Shown here piece after piece: positions 1 to 11,102 of a stretch of 64,000 bases of DNA (the stretch's first letter is position 1; each line of letters begins with the position of its first letter). The position numbers were made by a program, and so were the translations under genes. The notes under the pieces were generated by a model. The model worked only from the letters and a program-made list of their open reading frames with translations. It was not told the origin of the DNA and did no database searches. Source of the DNA: an uncultured Paraglaciecola sp. (GTDB taxonomy: Bacteria > Pseudomonadota > Gammaproteobacteria > Enterobacterales > Alteromonadaceae); the NCBI RefSeq assembly GCF_913058035.1, contig NZ_CAJXPA010000004.1, positions 1 to 64,000 of the forward strand, given 5' to 3'.

Positions 1-630
1 ATCCACTTTGTCTGCAGCTTCAAATATATATAAGATACAGATCAAATCGATTACTTTTTGTATTCCATCATTGCGCAAAATAGATTGAAATTCACTCTGT
101 TTACTAGATAAAAGGCTGATACCTTCAGCGACCATGTCATAAGCTTTCCAATCATCAGTTTTCCTATTTTTACGCAATTTAAAAGACAAATTAATATCAG
201 GTCGACCTGGCTCTTTTACCACAGCTCTGACAGTTACGGTCCTCTCGTCAGTCACTTCACGAGCCGGCTGAAATTCAACTTCTTGGCCATCATAATAAGC
301 CATGGCCAATGCATAAGTAGTAATCAAATATGAGCGAAATACACTGATATACTCTGGTATTTTTTCTCTTGGTACTTTTTTATAATGTTTACCTAAAACT
401 TTTAATGCAGAAAAATTATAATCAACATATGGTAATAATTCCTCTTCCATAACCGTTCTCAAAAGCTCTGGGTCTGCTTCTATGAGTTGACGTTCTTTCT
501 TAATCCGGTTAAAAGTTTTGGTTGCTACATCTTCTAACATTACGTAAGGATTTTTATCTTGCGCCTGCGACATTCCGGAACAAAAAATTAAAACTCCGCT
601 CAACAAAAGAAGTGTACATTTATTTATCAC
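1..630 (-). CDS. mlaC: MlaC, phospholipid ABC transporter substrate-binding protein (3' end truncated by window edge)
   Basis: Reverse-strand reading from a GTG at 630: VINKCTLLLLSGVLIFCSGMSQAQDKNPYVMLEDVATKTFNRIKKERQLIEADPELLRTVMEEELLPYVDYNFSALKVLGKHYKKVPREKIPEYISVFRSYLITTYALAMAYYDGQEVEF..., MlaC/Ttg2D-like, directly downstream of mlaD. Confidence 0.88.
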   Translation of the reverse strand, partial: MINKCTLLLLSGVLIFCSGMSQAQDKNPYVMLEDVATKTFNRIKKERQLIEADPELLRTVMEEELLPYVDYNFSALKVLGKHYKKVPREKIPEYISVFRSYLITTYALAMAYYDGQEVEFQPAREVTDERTVTVRAVVKEPGRPDINLSFKLRKNRKTDDWKAYDMVAEGISLLSSKQSEFQSILRNDGIQKVIDLICILYIFEAADKVD

Positions 631-657
631 GTTATTTTCTCCAATCAACGTCATTAT

Positions 658-1131
658 TTAGCCGTCGTTACTACTGAATAAGAATTGACCGATAAGGTCT
701 TCTAAGACCAAGGCTGATTTAGTGTCTTCTATGTAGTCACCCTGAGCTAAGTTTTCAATACCATCGATAACAAAACCTGGTTGAAAACCTACATATTGTT
801 CTCCCAACAAGCCCGAGGTAAGAATAGATACCGAGCTGGTTTCTGGGAATTTATCAAATTCTGATGCAATACTCATAGCCACTAATGGAGTGAAGTCACT
901 GTTGTTAAGTGTGATGCTGTCGACTCTTCCAACAGTTACCCCACCGACTTTAACTGCTGAGCGAACTTTCAGCCCGCCAATATTGTCAAATTTGGCATAT
1001 AAGACATAACTATCCTCACCCGTCGACATACTTTGATTAGCAACTTTCAGCGATAACATAAGCCCTGCTGCGATCGTTAATGCGACAAATACACCGACTA
1101 ATAATTCTACTTTTCTCGATTTCATTCTCAT
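658..1131 (-). CDS. mlaD: MlaD, MCE-domain outer membrane lipid asymmetry protein
   Basis: N-terminal TM followed by MCE domain (YVLYAKFDNIGGLKVRSAVKVGGVTVGRV); mla operon context. Confidence 0.95.
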   Translation of the reverse strand: MRMKSRKVELLVGVFVALTIAAGLMLSLKVANQSMSTGEDSYVLYAKFDNIGGLKVRSAVKVGGVTVGRVDSITLNNSDFTPLVAMSIASEFDKFPETSSVSILTSGLLGEQYVGFQPGFVIDGIENLAQGDYIEDTKSALVLEDLIGQFLFSSNDG

Positions 1132-1136
1132 TTCCT

Positions 1137-1916
1137 TTACTCAATTCCAAACATTAATGCAGTCATAATAAAATCTAGCCCAAGAACTGCTAATGATGAA
1201 AACACCACGGTTTCTGTTGTTGCTTTACTTATTCCCTCAGAGGTAGGGATAGAATCGTAACCTTTAAAAGTGGCAATCCACGTAATCACAAACGCAAACA
1301 CTACGCTCTTTATAATACCGTTTACCACGTCCTTATTCCAATCAACAGTTGACTGCATAATCGACCAATAGCTGCCTGAATCTACGCCTAACCAATCCAC
1401 ACCGACTAAATGTCCACCCAATATACCAACCGCGCTAAATATCAGCGCTAACATTGGCATGGATATGATGCCTGCCCAAAGACGCGGCCCAATGATTCTT
1501 CGCAGTGGATCAACCGCCATCATTTCTAAACTACTAAGTTGTTCTGTTGCCTTCATTAATCCGATTTCAGCCGTGAGTGCAGATCCCGCTCGTCCGGCAA
1601 ACAATAAAGCGGTAACCACCGGACCTAACTCCCTCAATAAGGATAAAGCGACCATTGGACCAAGGCTGCCTTCAGCGCCATAACTAACCAAAATAGTATA
1701 ACCCTGCAACGCCATTACCATACCAATAAATAAACCAGAAACGACAACGATAAGTAACGACTGCACACCTACTACATATATTTGCTTAATTGTGAGCGGT
1801 ATCATTTTTAAAGGCTGAGGTTTAGCAATAATGGCGCCAAACAGCATGAGTGTGGCTCGGCCAAACATTTCTAAGCGATTAAGAGTATTTGTTCCTAAAT
1901 TTATAAACCAATTCAT
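1137..1916 (-). CDS. mlaE: MlaE, lipid asymmetry ABC transporter permease
   Basis: MlaE/YrbE permease motifs ([45 protein letters not shown]); operon context. Confidence 0.96.
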   Translation of the reverse strand: MNWFINLGTNTLNRLEMFGRATLMLFGAIIAKPQPLKMIPLTIKQIYVVGVQSLLIVVVSGLFIGMVMALQGYTILVSYGAEGSLGPMVALSLLRELGPVVTALLFAGRAGSALTAEIGLMKATEQLSSLEMMAVDPLRRIIGPRLWAGIISMPMLALIFSAVGILGGHLVGVDWLGVDSGSYWSIMQSTVDWNKDVVNGIIKSVVFAFVITWIATFKGYDSIPTSEGISKATTETVVFSSLAVLGLDFIMTALMFGIE

Positions 1917-2713
1917 GATGAGCTACCCAAAAAAGCCTCAGTGGTGGTAGTTGCAGGAAAGTGGAAAGGTACCGGACCATCTGCTTCGCCTTTCAAAAAT
2001 TGTTGAACTAGCGGAGATTCACTATTTATAATCTGCTCTGGAGTACCACTTCCTATGATTCTTTTCTCCGCTAAAATATATATATAGTCTGCGATAGTTA
2101 ACACTTCTGTTACATCATGAGTGACAACAACACTGGTTAATTGTAAAGCATCATTTAAAGCTTTAATGAGCTTGACTAAAACTCCCATTGAAATAGGGTC
2201 TTGTCCTGCGAAGGGTTCGTCATACATAATCAACTCTGGATCAAGGGCAATCGCTCTTGCTAGTGCTGCTCGTCGTGCCATGCCGCCGGATAATTCAGCA
2301 GGCATTAAATTTGCCGCGCCTCTCAAACCCACGGCTTGTAATTTCAACATCACTATCGTGTGAATAATCGATTCTGATAATTTTGTATGTTCCCGAAGTG
2401 GAAAAGCAATATTATCAAACACTGACATATCGGTAAACAAGGCTCCGCTTTGAAAAAGCATGCTCATTTGTCTTCGCACTTCAAATAGACGGTTACGGCG
2501 CATACCCGGTATAGACTCCCCCTTAAATTTTACATCACCTTCGTCAGGCACTAATTGACCGCCCATCAAGCGCAACATAGTGGTTTTTCCAATGCCACTG
2601 GGACCCATAATAGCGGTGGTCTTACCTTTTTTAATCTGCAGTGAAATATCATCGTATATGACTCGACCACTGCGGCTAAAGGTAAGATTGTTAATTTCAA
2701 TCAAATTTTCCAT
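1913..2713 (-). CDS. mlaF: MlaF, lipid asymmetry ABC transporter ATP-binding protein
   Basis: Walker [10 protein letters not shown], signature LSGGMARR, Walker [14 protein letters not shown]; operon context. Confidence 0.96.
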   Translation of the reverse strand: MENLIEINNLTFSRSGRVIYDDISLQIKKGKTTAIMGPSGIGKTTMLRLMGGQLVPDEGDVKFKGESIPGMRRNRLFEVRRQMSMLFQSGALFTDMSVFDNIAFPLREHTKLSESIIHTIVMLKLQAVGLRGAANLMPAELSGGMARRAALARAIALDPELIMYDEPFAGQDPISMGVLVKLIKALNDALQLTSVVVTHDVTEVLTIADYIYILAEKRIIGSGTPEQIINSESPLVQQFLKGEADGPVPFHFPATTTTEAFLGSSS

Positions 2714-3118
2714 TAAGATACTAACATTCCATTTTGGTTAAATGAGCTATACGTATTAAACAACTCATCAATAATAGTTACCATTGTATTAGTTTTATAC
2801 ATCAAATAACAAAGACAAAAGTAACAAGGTATATACGATTTAATACAAATATCACTGAATACTAGTTTGACGATTACTATTGTTCTTAATCTTGATGAGT
2901 CTGGGGCACTGCTTTGAAGCTTAAATCGAGTAAATCAAATACCCCTCACCTACTTGCATTCTTAGTTAGGGCACACATATCAATACCTTAAATCAGTATT
3001 TGTTGTTTAAAACCCTTGGATCAGCAAAATATTGCGAAACTTATTTATATTAACATTCATATGCAAAGCCTTAGCTTTTTGCGACAATTGAATGTAATCA
3101 AACTAGAAGTGAAATTTT

Positions 3119-4075
3119 GTGATTTTAGAAGCTTGTTATTTCCTAATTTGGCTTATTATTTTGAGTTGGGGCGCAGACAGATTTGTATTTGGCGCCTCAG
3201 TGTTAGCTAAAAACATGGGCATATCTCCTATGATTATTGGTTTAACCATAGTCGCTATGGGTTCATCTGCTCCAGAGATAATGGTAGCTGCCACTGCCTC
3301 GTTTAATGGCAATACGGATACCGCTGTGGGTAACGCCCTTGGTTCAAACATAACCAACATTGCTTTAGTGCTCGGATTAACCGCCCTGCTTAAACCCCTA
3401 TCAATTGCCTCAAGTACCCTGAAAAAAGAAATGCCAGTGTTGTTAGTTGTCAGCCTACTCGCTGTATATTTTTTGTCTGATTTTTTACTGCTTAAGACTG
3501 AAGGTATTATTTTAATTACTTTATTCTTCGTGGTTATAGGCGGGCTTACTTGGATGTCTTTTAATATGGAAAAAGGCGATCCTCTTCAACCCGAAACTGA
3601 AAATGAAATTCCTTCTGGTGTGTCTACTTCAAAAGCGGTGATGTGGTTAACAATAGGCATGATATTACTGCCGTTAAGTGCTTACTTTATGGTAGATTCT
3701 GCTGAGACGATAGCCCGATACTTTGGTTTAAGTGAATTAGTGATTGGTTTGACTATTATCGCGATTGGAACAAGCTTACCAGAGTTGGCCGCCTGCATCG
3801 CCGGGGTGTTGAAAAACGAAGATGATCTTGCTTTAGGTAATATTATTGGCTCAAATATCTTCAACCTTTTAGCAGTTTTGGCTATGCCTGGTCTTATTGC
3901 GCCGGGCGTGGTGGACGAAAATGCCGCAACGCGGGACAGCTACGTCATGCTTGGGTTAACCTTGTTACTCATCATATTTAGCTTTAATTTAAAAGGAAGT
4001 AGATGTATCAACCGAGTAGAAGGTTTGTGTCTGATAACCTGCTTCTTTAGTTATCAGTTTTTGTTATTTAGTTAA
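3119..4075 (+). CDS. yrbG: YrbG-type calcium/sodium antiporter (CaCA family), GTG start
   Basis: Two alpha repeats (GSSAPEIMVA...GNALGSNITNIALVLG and GTSLPELAACIAG...GNIIGSNIFNLLAV); divergent from mlaF as in E. coli. Confidence 0.93.
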   Translation: MILEACYFLIWLIILSWGADRFVFGASVLAKNMGISPMIIGLTIVAMGSSAPEIMVAATASFNGNTDTAVGNALGSNITNIALVLGLTALLKPLSIASSTLKKEMPVLLVVSLLAVYFLSDFLLLKTEGIILITLFFVVIGGLTWMSFNMEKGDPLQPETENEIPSGVSTSKAVMWLTIGMILLPLSAYFMVDSAETIARYFGLSELVIGLTIIAIGTSLPELAACIAGVLKNEDDLALGNIIGSNIFNLLAVLAMPGLIAPGVVDENAATRDSYVMLGLTLLLIIFSFNLKGSRCINRVEGLCLITCFFSYQFLLFS

Positions 4076-4099
4076 CATATTAACACTTAGAATTACATT

Positions 4100-5059
4100 A
4101 TGATGAAACAATCTGCCTTAAGAGTATTGGAAATTGAGCAAAGAGCTATCGCACAGTTGGCTCAATATATTGACGACAATTTTGTACAAGCTTGTCAATT
4201 AATCTTACCTTGTAAAGGCAAGATAATCGTTTGTGGAATGGGAAAATCGGGGCATATTGGCCATAAAATATCTGCCACACTTTCCAGCACAGGCACACCC
4301 TCTTTTTTTATGCATCCTGCCGAAGCCAATCATGGTGACTTGGGTATGCTTACAGAACAAGATATCTTATTGGCTATTTCAAATTCAGGCGAAACGGCAG
4401 AACTATTAGCTTTGATACCTGTGGTGAAGCGTATGGGTGTGCCTATTGTAGCCATGACATCAAATTCCCAAAGCACACTTGGAAGATATGCAGACGTTAA
4501 CGTTTGCATCAAAGTAGAACAGGAAGCTTGCTCATTAGGCCTTGCCCCAACTTCAAGCACCACCGCCACCCTCGTAATGGGAGATGCACTGGCAGTGGCG
4601 TTACTTGATGCCCGAGGCTTTACATCTGAAGATTTTGCATTGTCACATCCCGGCGGTTCTCTAGGTAGAAAGCTATTGCTAAAATTAGAGGACGTTATGG
4701 TCAAAGGCCAAAGTTTACCTTTAGTTTCAGCAAAACAAGCTTTAAGTGAGGTTTTGTTGGTTATTTCACAAAAAGCTTTAGGTATGGCTGGCGTCATCGA
4801 CAACCAAGGTAAATTATTAGGTATTTTTACTGATGGTGATTTGCGACGAGTGTTAGATGACAAAATTGACATCCACAAAACTAAAATCCAGCAAATAATG
4901 ACAGTTAATAGCATCACAGCCAAACCAGAAATGTTGGCTGCAGAAGTGCTCAAATTAATGCAAAAGCACAAAATTAGTTCGCTGTTTGTAACCGATTCTT
5001 CAGGCAAACCGATAGGTGCTATCAATATACAGCTACTACTCCAAGCGGGGATCATTTAA
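4100..5059 (+). CDS. kdsD: Arabinose-5-phosphate isomerase KdsD (SIS + CBS domains)
   Basis: SIS motif CGMGKSGHIGHKISATLSSTGTPSFF, tandem CBS; followed by kdsC. Confidence 0.95.
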   Translation: MMKQSALRVLEIEQRAIAQLAQYIDDNFVQACQLILPCKGKIIVCGMGKSGHIGHKISATLSSTGTPSFFMHPAEANHGDLGMLTEQDILLAISNSGETAELLALIPVVKRMGVPIVAMTSNSQSTLGRYADVNVCIKVEQEACSLGLAPTSSTTATLVMGDALAVALLDARGFTSEDFALSHPGGSLGRKLLLKLEDVMVKGQSLPLVSAKQALSEVLLVISQKALGMAGVIDNQGKLLGIFTDGDLRRVLDDKIDIHKTKIQQIMTVNSITAKPEMLAAEVLKLMQKHKISSLFVTDSSGKPIGAINIQLLLQAGII

Positions 5060-5613
5060 TGTCTATGATTGATACCCCTTACGGGCCTGTAGAAAAAGAG
5101 CTATTAACAAAGCTCAAACAGATAAAATTGCTAGCCTGTGATGTTGATGGTGTATTTTCTGACGGTCGGATATACATGGGTCAAGATGGAGAGGAACTCA
5201 AGGCATTTCACACTCGAGATGGTTATGGTGTCAAAGCGTTGCAAAAAATTGGTGTACAAGTAGCGGTTATTACTGGGCGTAAATCAAACATGGTAGAACG
5301 GCGTATGACTGCTCTTGGAGTACAGTATATATTCCAAGGGTGTGAAGACAAACAACCTGCCTTACAAACATTGCAAAAAAGATTATCCATTATCGCTAGT
5401 GAAACAGCAGCAATAGGAGATGACATGCCAGATTTGGGCATGTTTCAGGTGTCGCAATGCAATGTGTGCGTACAAGATGGCCATCCTATTTTAGCAGCGC
5501 AAGCGCATTATCAAACACGTACTAGAGGCGGATTTGGAGCCGTGCGCGAATTGTGTGATTTGATTCTTTTGGCTCACGGACAGCTATCTACAATTCACGG
5601 CGCAAGTATATGA
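5059..5613 (+). CDS. kdsC: 3-deoxy-D-manno-octulosonate 8-phosphate phosphatase KdsC
   Basis: HAD motif CDVDGVFSDGRIY, GDDMPDLGMF; operon context. Confidence 0.95.
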   Translation: MSMIDTPYGPVEKELLTKLKQIKLLACDVDGVFSDGRIYMGQDGEELKAFHTRDGYGVKALQKIGVQVAVITGRKSNMVERRMTALGVQYIFQGCEDKQPALQTLQKRLSIIASETAAIGDDMPDLGMFQVSQCNVCVQDGHPILAAQAHYQTRTRGGFGAVRELCDLILLAHGQLSTIHGASI

Positions 5614-6176
5614 ACCGCGTTACCCTGTGTATTGGTGTATTATTTATTTTAGCAATATCTTTAAGCCTACCTGGCTGGCTGGCTAAAGATGAAGTTAACA
5701 TCGACTCACAGACAGAAGAAGCTTGGATACCTAATTACCAAGCAAGCAAAATGCGCAGCACGTTATATGACAAGTTCGGTCAGATAAATCATCAGGTTTA
5801 TGCGCAGAAAATGGAGAGTTTTGATTTGCTTGGTTTCACATTGTTCAAACAACCCAGTTATTTGTTATTTGCCCAATCACTGCACCCGTGGAAAGTAGAT
5901 GCCCAAGAAGGTACATTATATGAAGACCAACGTATACAATTTGAGACTAACGTTAAAATTACCAGCTTAGATGAGCAAGGCTACGTACAAGTTATTCGTA
6001 CCAATTTTGTTGAAGTGAACCTAGCAGACAAGACTATGTATTCTGATCAGGCAGTCGAGATTGTCGGACCAAATTATGTAATTAACAGTAATGGCTTCTC
6101 TGCTAGCCTAGAAACCCAAAGATATGAGTTATTGGACCATGTTAAAACAGTTTATCAACCGTCTATACAGCGTTAG
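5610..6176 (+). CDS. lptC: LPS export protein LptC
   Basis: N-terminal TM, size and position between kdsC and lptA. Confidence 0.9.
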   Translation: MNRVTLCIGVLFILAISLSLPGWLAKDEVNIDSQTEEAWIPNYQASKMRSTLYDKFGQINHQVYAQKMESFDLLGFTLFKQPSYLLFAQSLHPWKVDAQEGTLYEDQRIQFETNVKITSLDEQGYVQVIRTNFVEVNLADKTMYSDQAVEIVGPNYVINSNGFSASLETQRYELLDHVKTVYQPSIQR

Positions 6177-6678
6177 TATTTTAACGATTTTTTTATTTTC
6201 AGCAAATAGTCATGCTGGGAAAGATGATTTTACAAAAAAAATTGAACTGGCTTCTCTTTATCAAAATGCTGATGGCATAGCCAAAAGGGCGACTTATCAA
6301 GGCAATGTTGTGATTCAGCAGGGCACATTAAAAGTCAGTGCAGATGAATTAGAGATAGATGCTAGCAAGGGTGAAGGTAATGAAATTTTTATTGCTACTG
6401 GCAACCCTGCAAAATATTCTCAACAGCAAGAAGATGGCAGTATAGTCACTGCACAAGCGGATAAGATTGAGTATCATCGCGAAACTCGCTCATTATCATT
6501 AAATGGTAATGCTCAGATAAAACAGAACTCCAGTAGCGTACAAGGCGAGTCGATAAAGTTTAATATGGAATTGGAACAGATCATTGCTCAAGGTAGTGAT
6601 CAAGACAGTGGACGTGTCATTACAACGTTTCAGCCAGTATCAAAGCTCAAAGCATCTGAACAGGATAAACAACCTTAA
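6139..6678 (+). CDS. lptA: LPS transport periplasmic protein LptA
   Basis: Longest ORF begins 6124; in-frame ATG at 6139 gives signal peptide [26 protein letters not shown]; LptA/OstA domain. Confidence 0.9.
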   Translation: MLKQFINRLYSVSILTIFLFSANSHAGKDDFTKKIELASLYQNADGIAKRATYQGNVVIQQGTLKVSADELEIDASKGEGNEIFIATGNPAKYSQQQEDGSIVTAQADKIEYHRETRSLSLNGNAQIKQNSSSVQGESIKFNMELEQIIAQGSDQDSGRVITTFQPVSKLKASEQDKQP

Positions 6679-7403
6679 TGGCCGTATTAAAAGCCACACA
6701 TTTAGCCAAGTCTTACAAGTCGAGACAAGTGGTACGAGATGTCAGCATTGAAGTATCGACAGGTCAAATAGTGGGCTTATTAGGGCCTAATGGTGCGGGT
6801 AAAACCACAACCTTTTATATGATTGTTGGCTTGGTCCCCTTGGACAAAGGTGACATTTATATTGACCAACAAAATCTGACTCTACAACCTATGCATGTGC
6901 GTGCCAGACAAGGTATTGGTTATTTACCTCAGGAAGCATCGATATTCAGGAAATTAACTGTTTATCAAAATCTGATGGCAATATTACAAACTCGCAAAGA
7001 ATTGTCTGAAGAACAAAGAGAGCAGCAGGCAGACTCATTATTAGACGAATTTAATATCAACCATATACGCAATAGTTTAGGTATGAGTTTATCTGGTGGC
7101 GAACGCAGAAGGGTAGAGATTGCCCGAGCTTTAGCAGCTGACCCAGAGTTCATATTGTTAGACGAACCCTTCGCAGGTGTTGACCCCATATCTGTTAACG
7201 ATATAAAAAAAATAATTAAGCAGTTACGCGATAGAGGATTAGGTGTATTAATTACCGACCATAACGTACGTGAAACTTTAGATGTATGTGAAAAAGCGTA
7301 CATAGTTAGTCATGGCGAGTTGATAGCATCTGGTACTTCGGAAGAAGTTTTAAGTGATCAACGTGTAAGAGATGTATACCTAGGTGAACAATTCAGGCTA
7401 TAG
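6678..7403 (+). CDS. lptB: LPS export ABC transporter ATP-binding protein LptB
   Basis: Walker [41 protein letters not shown]. Confidence 0.97.
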   Translation: MAVLKATHLAKSYKSRQVVRDVSIEVSTGQIVGLLGPNGAGKTTTFYMIVGLVPLDKGDIYIDQQNLTLQPMHVRARQGIGYLPQEASIFRKLTVYQNLMAILQTRKELSEEQREQQADSLLDEFNINHIRNSLGMSLSGGERRRVEIARALAADPEFILLDEPFAGVDPISVNDIKKIIKQLRDRGLGVLITDHNVRETLDVCEKAYIVSHGELIASGTSEEVLSDQRVRDVYLGEQFRL

Positions 7404-7578
7404 TTGTGTTATCGGCAACTCGATGTATCAGGATTTCAGTAAAACCGTCAAACTGACGAACTTCATGAGTATTTAGTTTACATATCATTGAAGTGGGATA
7501 ACTTCTACAACACAGCTGCAATTTCTAGAATGAAGAGTTTAACTCGGCTGTTAACAACAGATTAGACATAAGAAGTAA

Positions 7579-9072
7579 ATGAAACCCTCTTTACAGTTAA
7601 GATTTAGTCAACAACTTACAATGACACCTCAACTGCAACAAGCTATCAAGCTTTTGCAGTTGTCTACGTTGGACTTACAAGCTGAGATTCAAGAAGCTTT
7701 AGACTCTAATCCTTTATTAGAAGTAGACGAGCAGAATGATAGTGGTAGCGGTGAAAAAGCCCTTGAAACCAACCACAGTGCTGATACCAAAGATGGGGAT
7801 GCAGCCCAGGCTGATGTAAATACAGATAGCGTTGATAGTGTTGATGCTCTTCAAAATAATGATATACCAGAAGACTTACCTTTAGATAGTACTTGGGATG
7901 AATACCTCAGTGCTTCATCAGCCCCAGCACCCATGAGCAGTGCTGGCTCTGCAGGTGATGACGACCAAATATTTCAAGGCGAAACCACGGAAAACATTCA
8001 GGAACATTTGCTTTGGCAAATGCGTTTAACTCATTTTAGTGACACCGATATTGGTATTGCGATGGCCATTATTGACTCTATCGATGAAGCAGGCTATCTG
8101 ACTATTAGCATAGAAGAGGTGCTAACTAGTATGGATGACGAAGAGATTGATCTTGATGAAGTGGCTGTGGTGCTCAAGCGTATACAGATGTTTGATCCCG
8201 TAGGCTCAGGAGCACGCAGTGCGCAAGAATGTTTGTTGATCCAACTACGGCAGTTTGCACCGGATACACCTTGGTTAGAAGAAGCTAAGATGTTGATTAC
8301 TGATTTTTGCGACCTTATTGGTAGTAAAGACTACCGTACCCTAATGCGTAAAACACGCCTCAAAGAAGAAGAGTTACGCGAAGCCATGCGTTTATTGCAA
8401 ACTCTTAATCCCAGACCAGGGACCGCAATAGTCACGGGGAATTCAGAGTACGTAATTCCAGATGTCTCAGTAGCGAAAAAAAATGGCCGGTGGACGGTAG
8501 AACTTAACCCGGACAGCCTACCTAAGCTCAACGTTAATCAGCAATATGCGGCGATGAGTAAAACAGTCAAAAACTCTTCAGATAGTCAATTTATTCGTTC
8601 ACATTTACAAGAAGCTAAGTGGTTTATTAAAAGTGTAGAGAGTCGTAATGAAACGTTGCTTAAAGTCTCTAATTGTATCGTGCAACAACAAATGGGCTTT
8701 TTTGAACACGGACCCGAAATGATGAGACCGATGGTGCTCAACGATGTCGCTGAAATGGTAGACATGCACGAGTCAACTATCTCTCGAGTCACAACACAAA
8801 AATACATGCATACTCCTAGAGGTATTTTTGAGCTAAAGTACTTTTTTTCTAGCCATGTAGCTACAGATGTTGGTGGGGAGTGTTCATCCACTGCCATCAG
8901 AGCATTAATTAAAAAGTTAGTAGCAGCAGAAAAGCCCAGTAAACCTCTAAGTGACAGCAAAATTGCACAATTGTTGGCCGACCAAGGCATTATGGTGGCG
9001 CGGCGAACAATAGCAAAATACCGGGAATCATTATTGATCCCGCCATCTAACCAACGTAAGAGCCTACTTTAG
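7579..9072 (+). CDS. rpoN: RNA polymerase sigma-54 factor RpoN
   Basis: Region [35 protein letters not shown]; RpoN box [15 protein letters not shown]. Confidence 0.98.
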   Translation: MKPSLQLRFSQQLTMTPQLQQAIKLLQLSTLDLQAEIQEALDSNPLLEVDEQNDSGSGEKALETNHSADTKDGDAAQADVNTDSVDSVDALQNNDIPEDLPLDSTWDEYLSASSAPAPMSSAGSAGDDDQIFQGETTENIQEHLLWQMRLTHFSDTDIGIAMAIIDSIDEAGYLTISIEEVLTSMDDEEIDLDEVAVVLKRIQMFDPVGSGARSAQECLLIQLRQFAPDTPWLEEAKMLITDFCDLIGSKDYRTLMRKTRLKEEELREAMRLLQTLNPRPGTAIVTGNSEYVIPDVSVAKKNGRWTVELNPDSLPKLNVNQQYAAMSKTVKNSSDSQFIRSHLQEAKWFIKSVESRNETLLKVSNCIVQQQMGFFEHGPEMMRPMVLNDVAEMVDMHESTISRVTTQKYMHTPRGIFELKYFFSSHVATDVGGECSSTAIRALIKKLVAAEKPSKPLSDSKIAQLLADQGIMVARRTIAKYRESLLIPPSNQRKSLL

Positions 9073-9097
9073 GCGAATTGAAGAAGGAATAGGCGAT

Positions 9098-9385
9098 ATG
9101 CAAATTAACCTTACCGGTCATCATGTAGATATTACAGATTCTTTAAGAGACTACGTAGAAACAAAATTTACCAAATTAGAAAGACATTTTGATCACATAA
9201 ATAACGTTCATGTGATCCTAAACGTGGAGAAGCTGAATCAAAAAGCTGAAGCCACTTTACACCTCAGCGGATCGGAGGTATTTGCTACTTCAGAACACTC
9301 AGATATGTATGCCGCAATAGATGCTTTAATCGATAAACTTGACAGACAGGTGATTAAGCATAAGGAAAAAATTAAACGCTATTGA
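9098..9385 (+). CDS. hpf: Ribosome hibernation promoting factor HPF
   Basis: MQINLTGHHVDITDSLRDYVETKFTKLERHFDHI; downstream of rpoN. Confidence 0.95.
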   Translation: MQINLTGHHVDITDSLRDYVETKFTKLERHFDHINNVHVILNVEKLNQKAEATLHLSGSEVFATSEHSDMYAAIDALIDKLDRQVIKHKEKIKRY

Positions 9386-9419
9386 ATATGTTAACAATCA
9401 ATCATAATCAGAATCCATA

Positions 9420-9863
9420 ATGGAAATTAAAGATATCCTTCACCCTGACTGCACTTTATGTACAGTCCAGGGAACCAGTAAAAAAAGAGTACTTGAACTC
9501 ATCAGTCAGATTGCTAATCAATATTTAATGGATATCGATCAAGCTACTATTTTATCTAGCCTTACATGTAGAGAAAAAATGGGTAGTACTGGCATTGGCA
9601 ACGGTATCGCACTGCCACATGGACGCTTACATGATTTAGAAAATGTAGTAGCTATTTTGGTAACCAGTGAAAAACCAATCGACTATGACGCCATAGACAA
9701 TGCGCCGGTTGATATATTTTTTGCTATTTTAGTACCCGAAAACAAAGCCTCCGAACATTTAGGTACTTTATCTGCCATTGCCACTAAACTGAATAACAAA
9801 AGCACGTTGAGTCTTATGCGAAAAGCGAAAACAGACCAAGAATTATTTGAGGCAATAAGTTAA
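9420..9863 (+). CDS. ptsN: PTS IIA-like nitrogen regulatory protein PtsN
   Basis: GIGNGIALPHGRL phosphorylation-site motif; rpoN cluster. Confidence 0.95.
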   Translation: MEIKDILHPDCTLCTVQGTSKKRVLELISQIANQYLMDIDQATILSSLTCREKMGSTGIGNGIALPHGRLHDLENVVAILVTSEKPIDYDAIDNAPVDIFFAILVPENKASEHLGTLSAIATKLNNKSTLSLMRKAKTDQELFEAIS

Positions 9864-10706
9864 ATGAAACTGATTATAATTAGTGGCCGCTCTGGCTCAG
9901 GTAAATCTATTGTATTGCGTTCTTTAGAGGACCTTGGCTACTATTGCGTCGACAACATCCCAGTTAACCTTTTACCCACGCTTACACACACTGTGGTAGA
10001 TGAATACGACCAAGTTGCGGTGAGTATTGATGTACGTAACTTACCCAAAAATCCCAATGAACTAGTAGAAATACTGGATTACTTACCTTCAACTTGGGAT
10101 ATGACCATACTTTATTTAGATGCCAGCGATGACGTATTGATCAGACGTTTTAGCGAGACCAGACGGCTTCATCCTTTATCTAAACAAAATAAATCCTTAT
10201 CTGATGCTATCCAGGCGGAAAGTCAATTACTTGCACCTATCGCCGAACGAGCAGACTTATATATAGACACTGATCAGTTATCAGTTCACCAGTTGGCTGA
10301 ATTAGTACGTGAACGTATTTTAGGTAAAAAAAGCTCTAGACTGGTCTTAGTGTTCGAATCCTTTGGTTTTAAACATGGCATTCCAAAAGACGCTGATTAT
10401 GTATTTGATGGGCGTTTTTTACCCAACCCTCATTGGGAGCCTGACCTCAAACATTTAACAGGGTTAGACGCACCAGTGCAGATATTCTTAGGCTCACAAC
10501 CGATAGTGACAAAGTTTATTTGGCAAATTCAAAATCTAATCTCCACCTGGTTACCACATTTAGAACGTAATAATCGCAGCTATGTAACCGTGGCCATCGG
10601 TTGTACAGGTGGCCAACATAGATCAGTATACGTAGTAGAAACCTTAGCTAAAACATTTAGCAATTCTCATCCTGATGTGCAGATACGTCATCGTGAACAA
10701 AATTAA
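9864..10706 (+). CDS. rapZ: RNase adapter protein RapZ
   Basis: P-loop ISGRSGSGKS; IGCTGGQHRSVYV; rpoN cluster. Confidence 0.96.
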   Translation: MKLIIISGRSGSGKSIVLRSLEDLGYYCVDNIPVNLLPTLTHTVVDEYDQVAVSIDVRNLPKNPNELVEILDYLPSTWDMTILYLDASDDVLIRRFSETRRLHPLSKQNKSLSDAIQAESQLLAPIAERADLYIDTDQLSVHQLAELVRERILGKKSSRLVLVFESFGFKHGIPKDADYVFDGRFLPNPHWEPDLKHLTGLDAPVQIFLGSQPIVTKFIWQIQNLISTWLPHLERNNRSYVTVAIGCTGGQHRSVYVVETLAKTFSNSHPDVQIRHREQN

Positions 10707-10712
10707 TTAGTT

Positions 10713-10988
10713 ATGCAAAGCGTCGAAAAAATACTGGTTATTGTCAACAAATTAGGACTCCATGCTAGAGCAGCCACTCAGCTTGTTCAGCTAACAAATA
10801 AATTTGATGCAAAAATAACCCTGCATCAGGGTGACAAACAAGCGTCTGCAAATAGTGTTCTAGGCTTAATGATGCTCGAAAGTCATCAGGGAAAAGAAGT
10901 CAAAGTGGTGAGTGAAGGGAAAGATGCACAAGCGGCATTAGATGCCGTTGAAACGTTAATCGTTACGAGGTTTAACGAAGACGAGTAA
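10713..10988 (+). CDS. ptsO: HPr-family phosphocarrier NPr
   Basis: NKLGLHARAATQLVQL HPr His site; follows rapZ. Confidence 0.93.
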   Translation: MQSVEKILVIVNKLGLHARAATQLVQLTNKFDAKITLHQGDKQASANSVLGLMMLESHQGKEVKVVSEGKDAQAALDAVETLIVTRFNEDE

Positions 10989-10989
10989 T

Positions 10990-11030
10990 TTAGAGACATT
11001 TGTCAAAATTGGCAGACTGTCTCTAATTTT
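10990..11030 (+). terminator. Putative intrinsic terminator after ptsO
   Basis: 9-bp stem TTAGAGACA ... TGTCTCTAA followed by TTTT. Confidence 0.55.
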
Positions 11031-11102
11031 AGCTGCTGTTTTAACGATTCACACCAATAATTAGAAAGCCATTAACTCATAATGAGTAAGTTGATCTGAG
11101 CC

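Noticed and set aside
3016-3210. 64-aa ORF overlapping the yrbG start
   Set aside because: Shares DNA with the YrbG N-terminus in another frame; no recognisable domain.
4330-5055. 241-aa minus-strand ORF antisense to kdsD
   Set aside because: Entirely within kdsD; composition is typical of an antisense shadow frame and kdsD is unambiguous.
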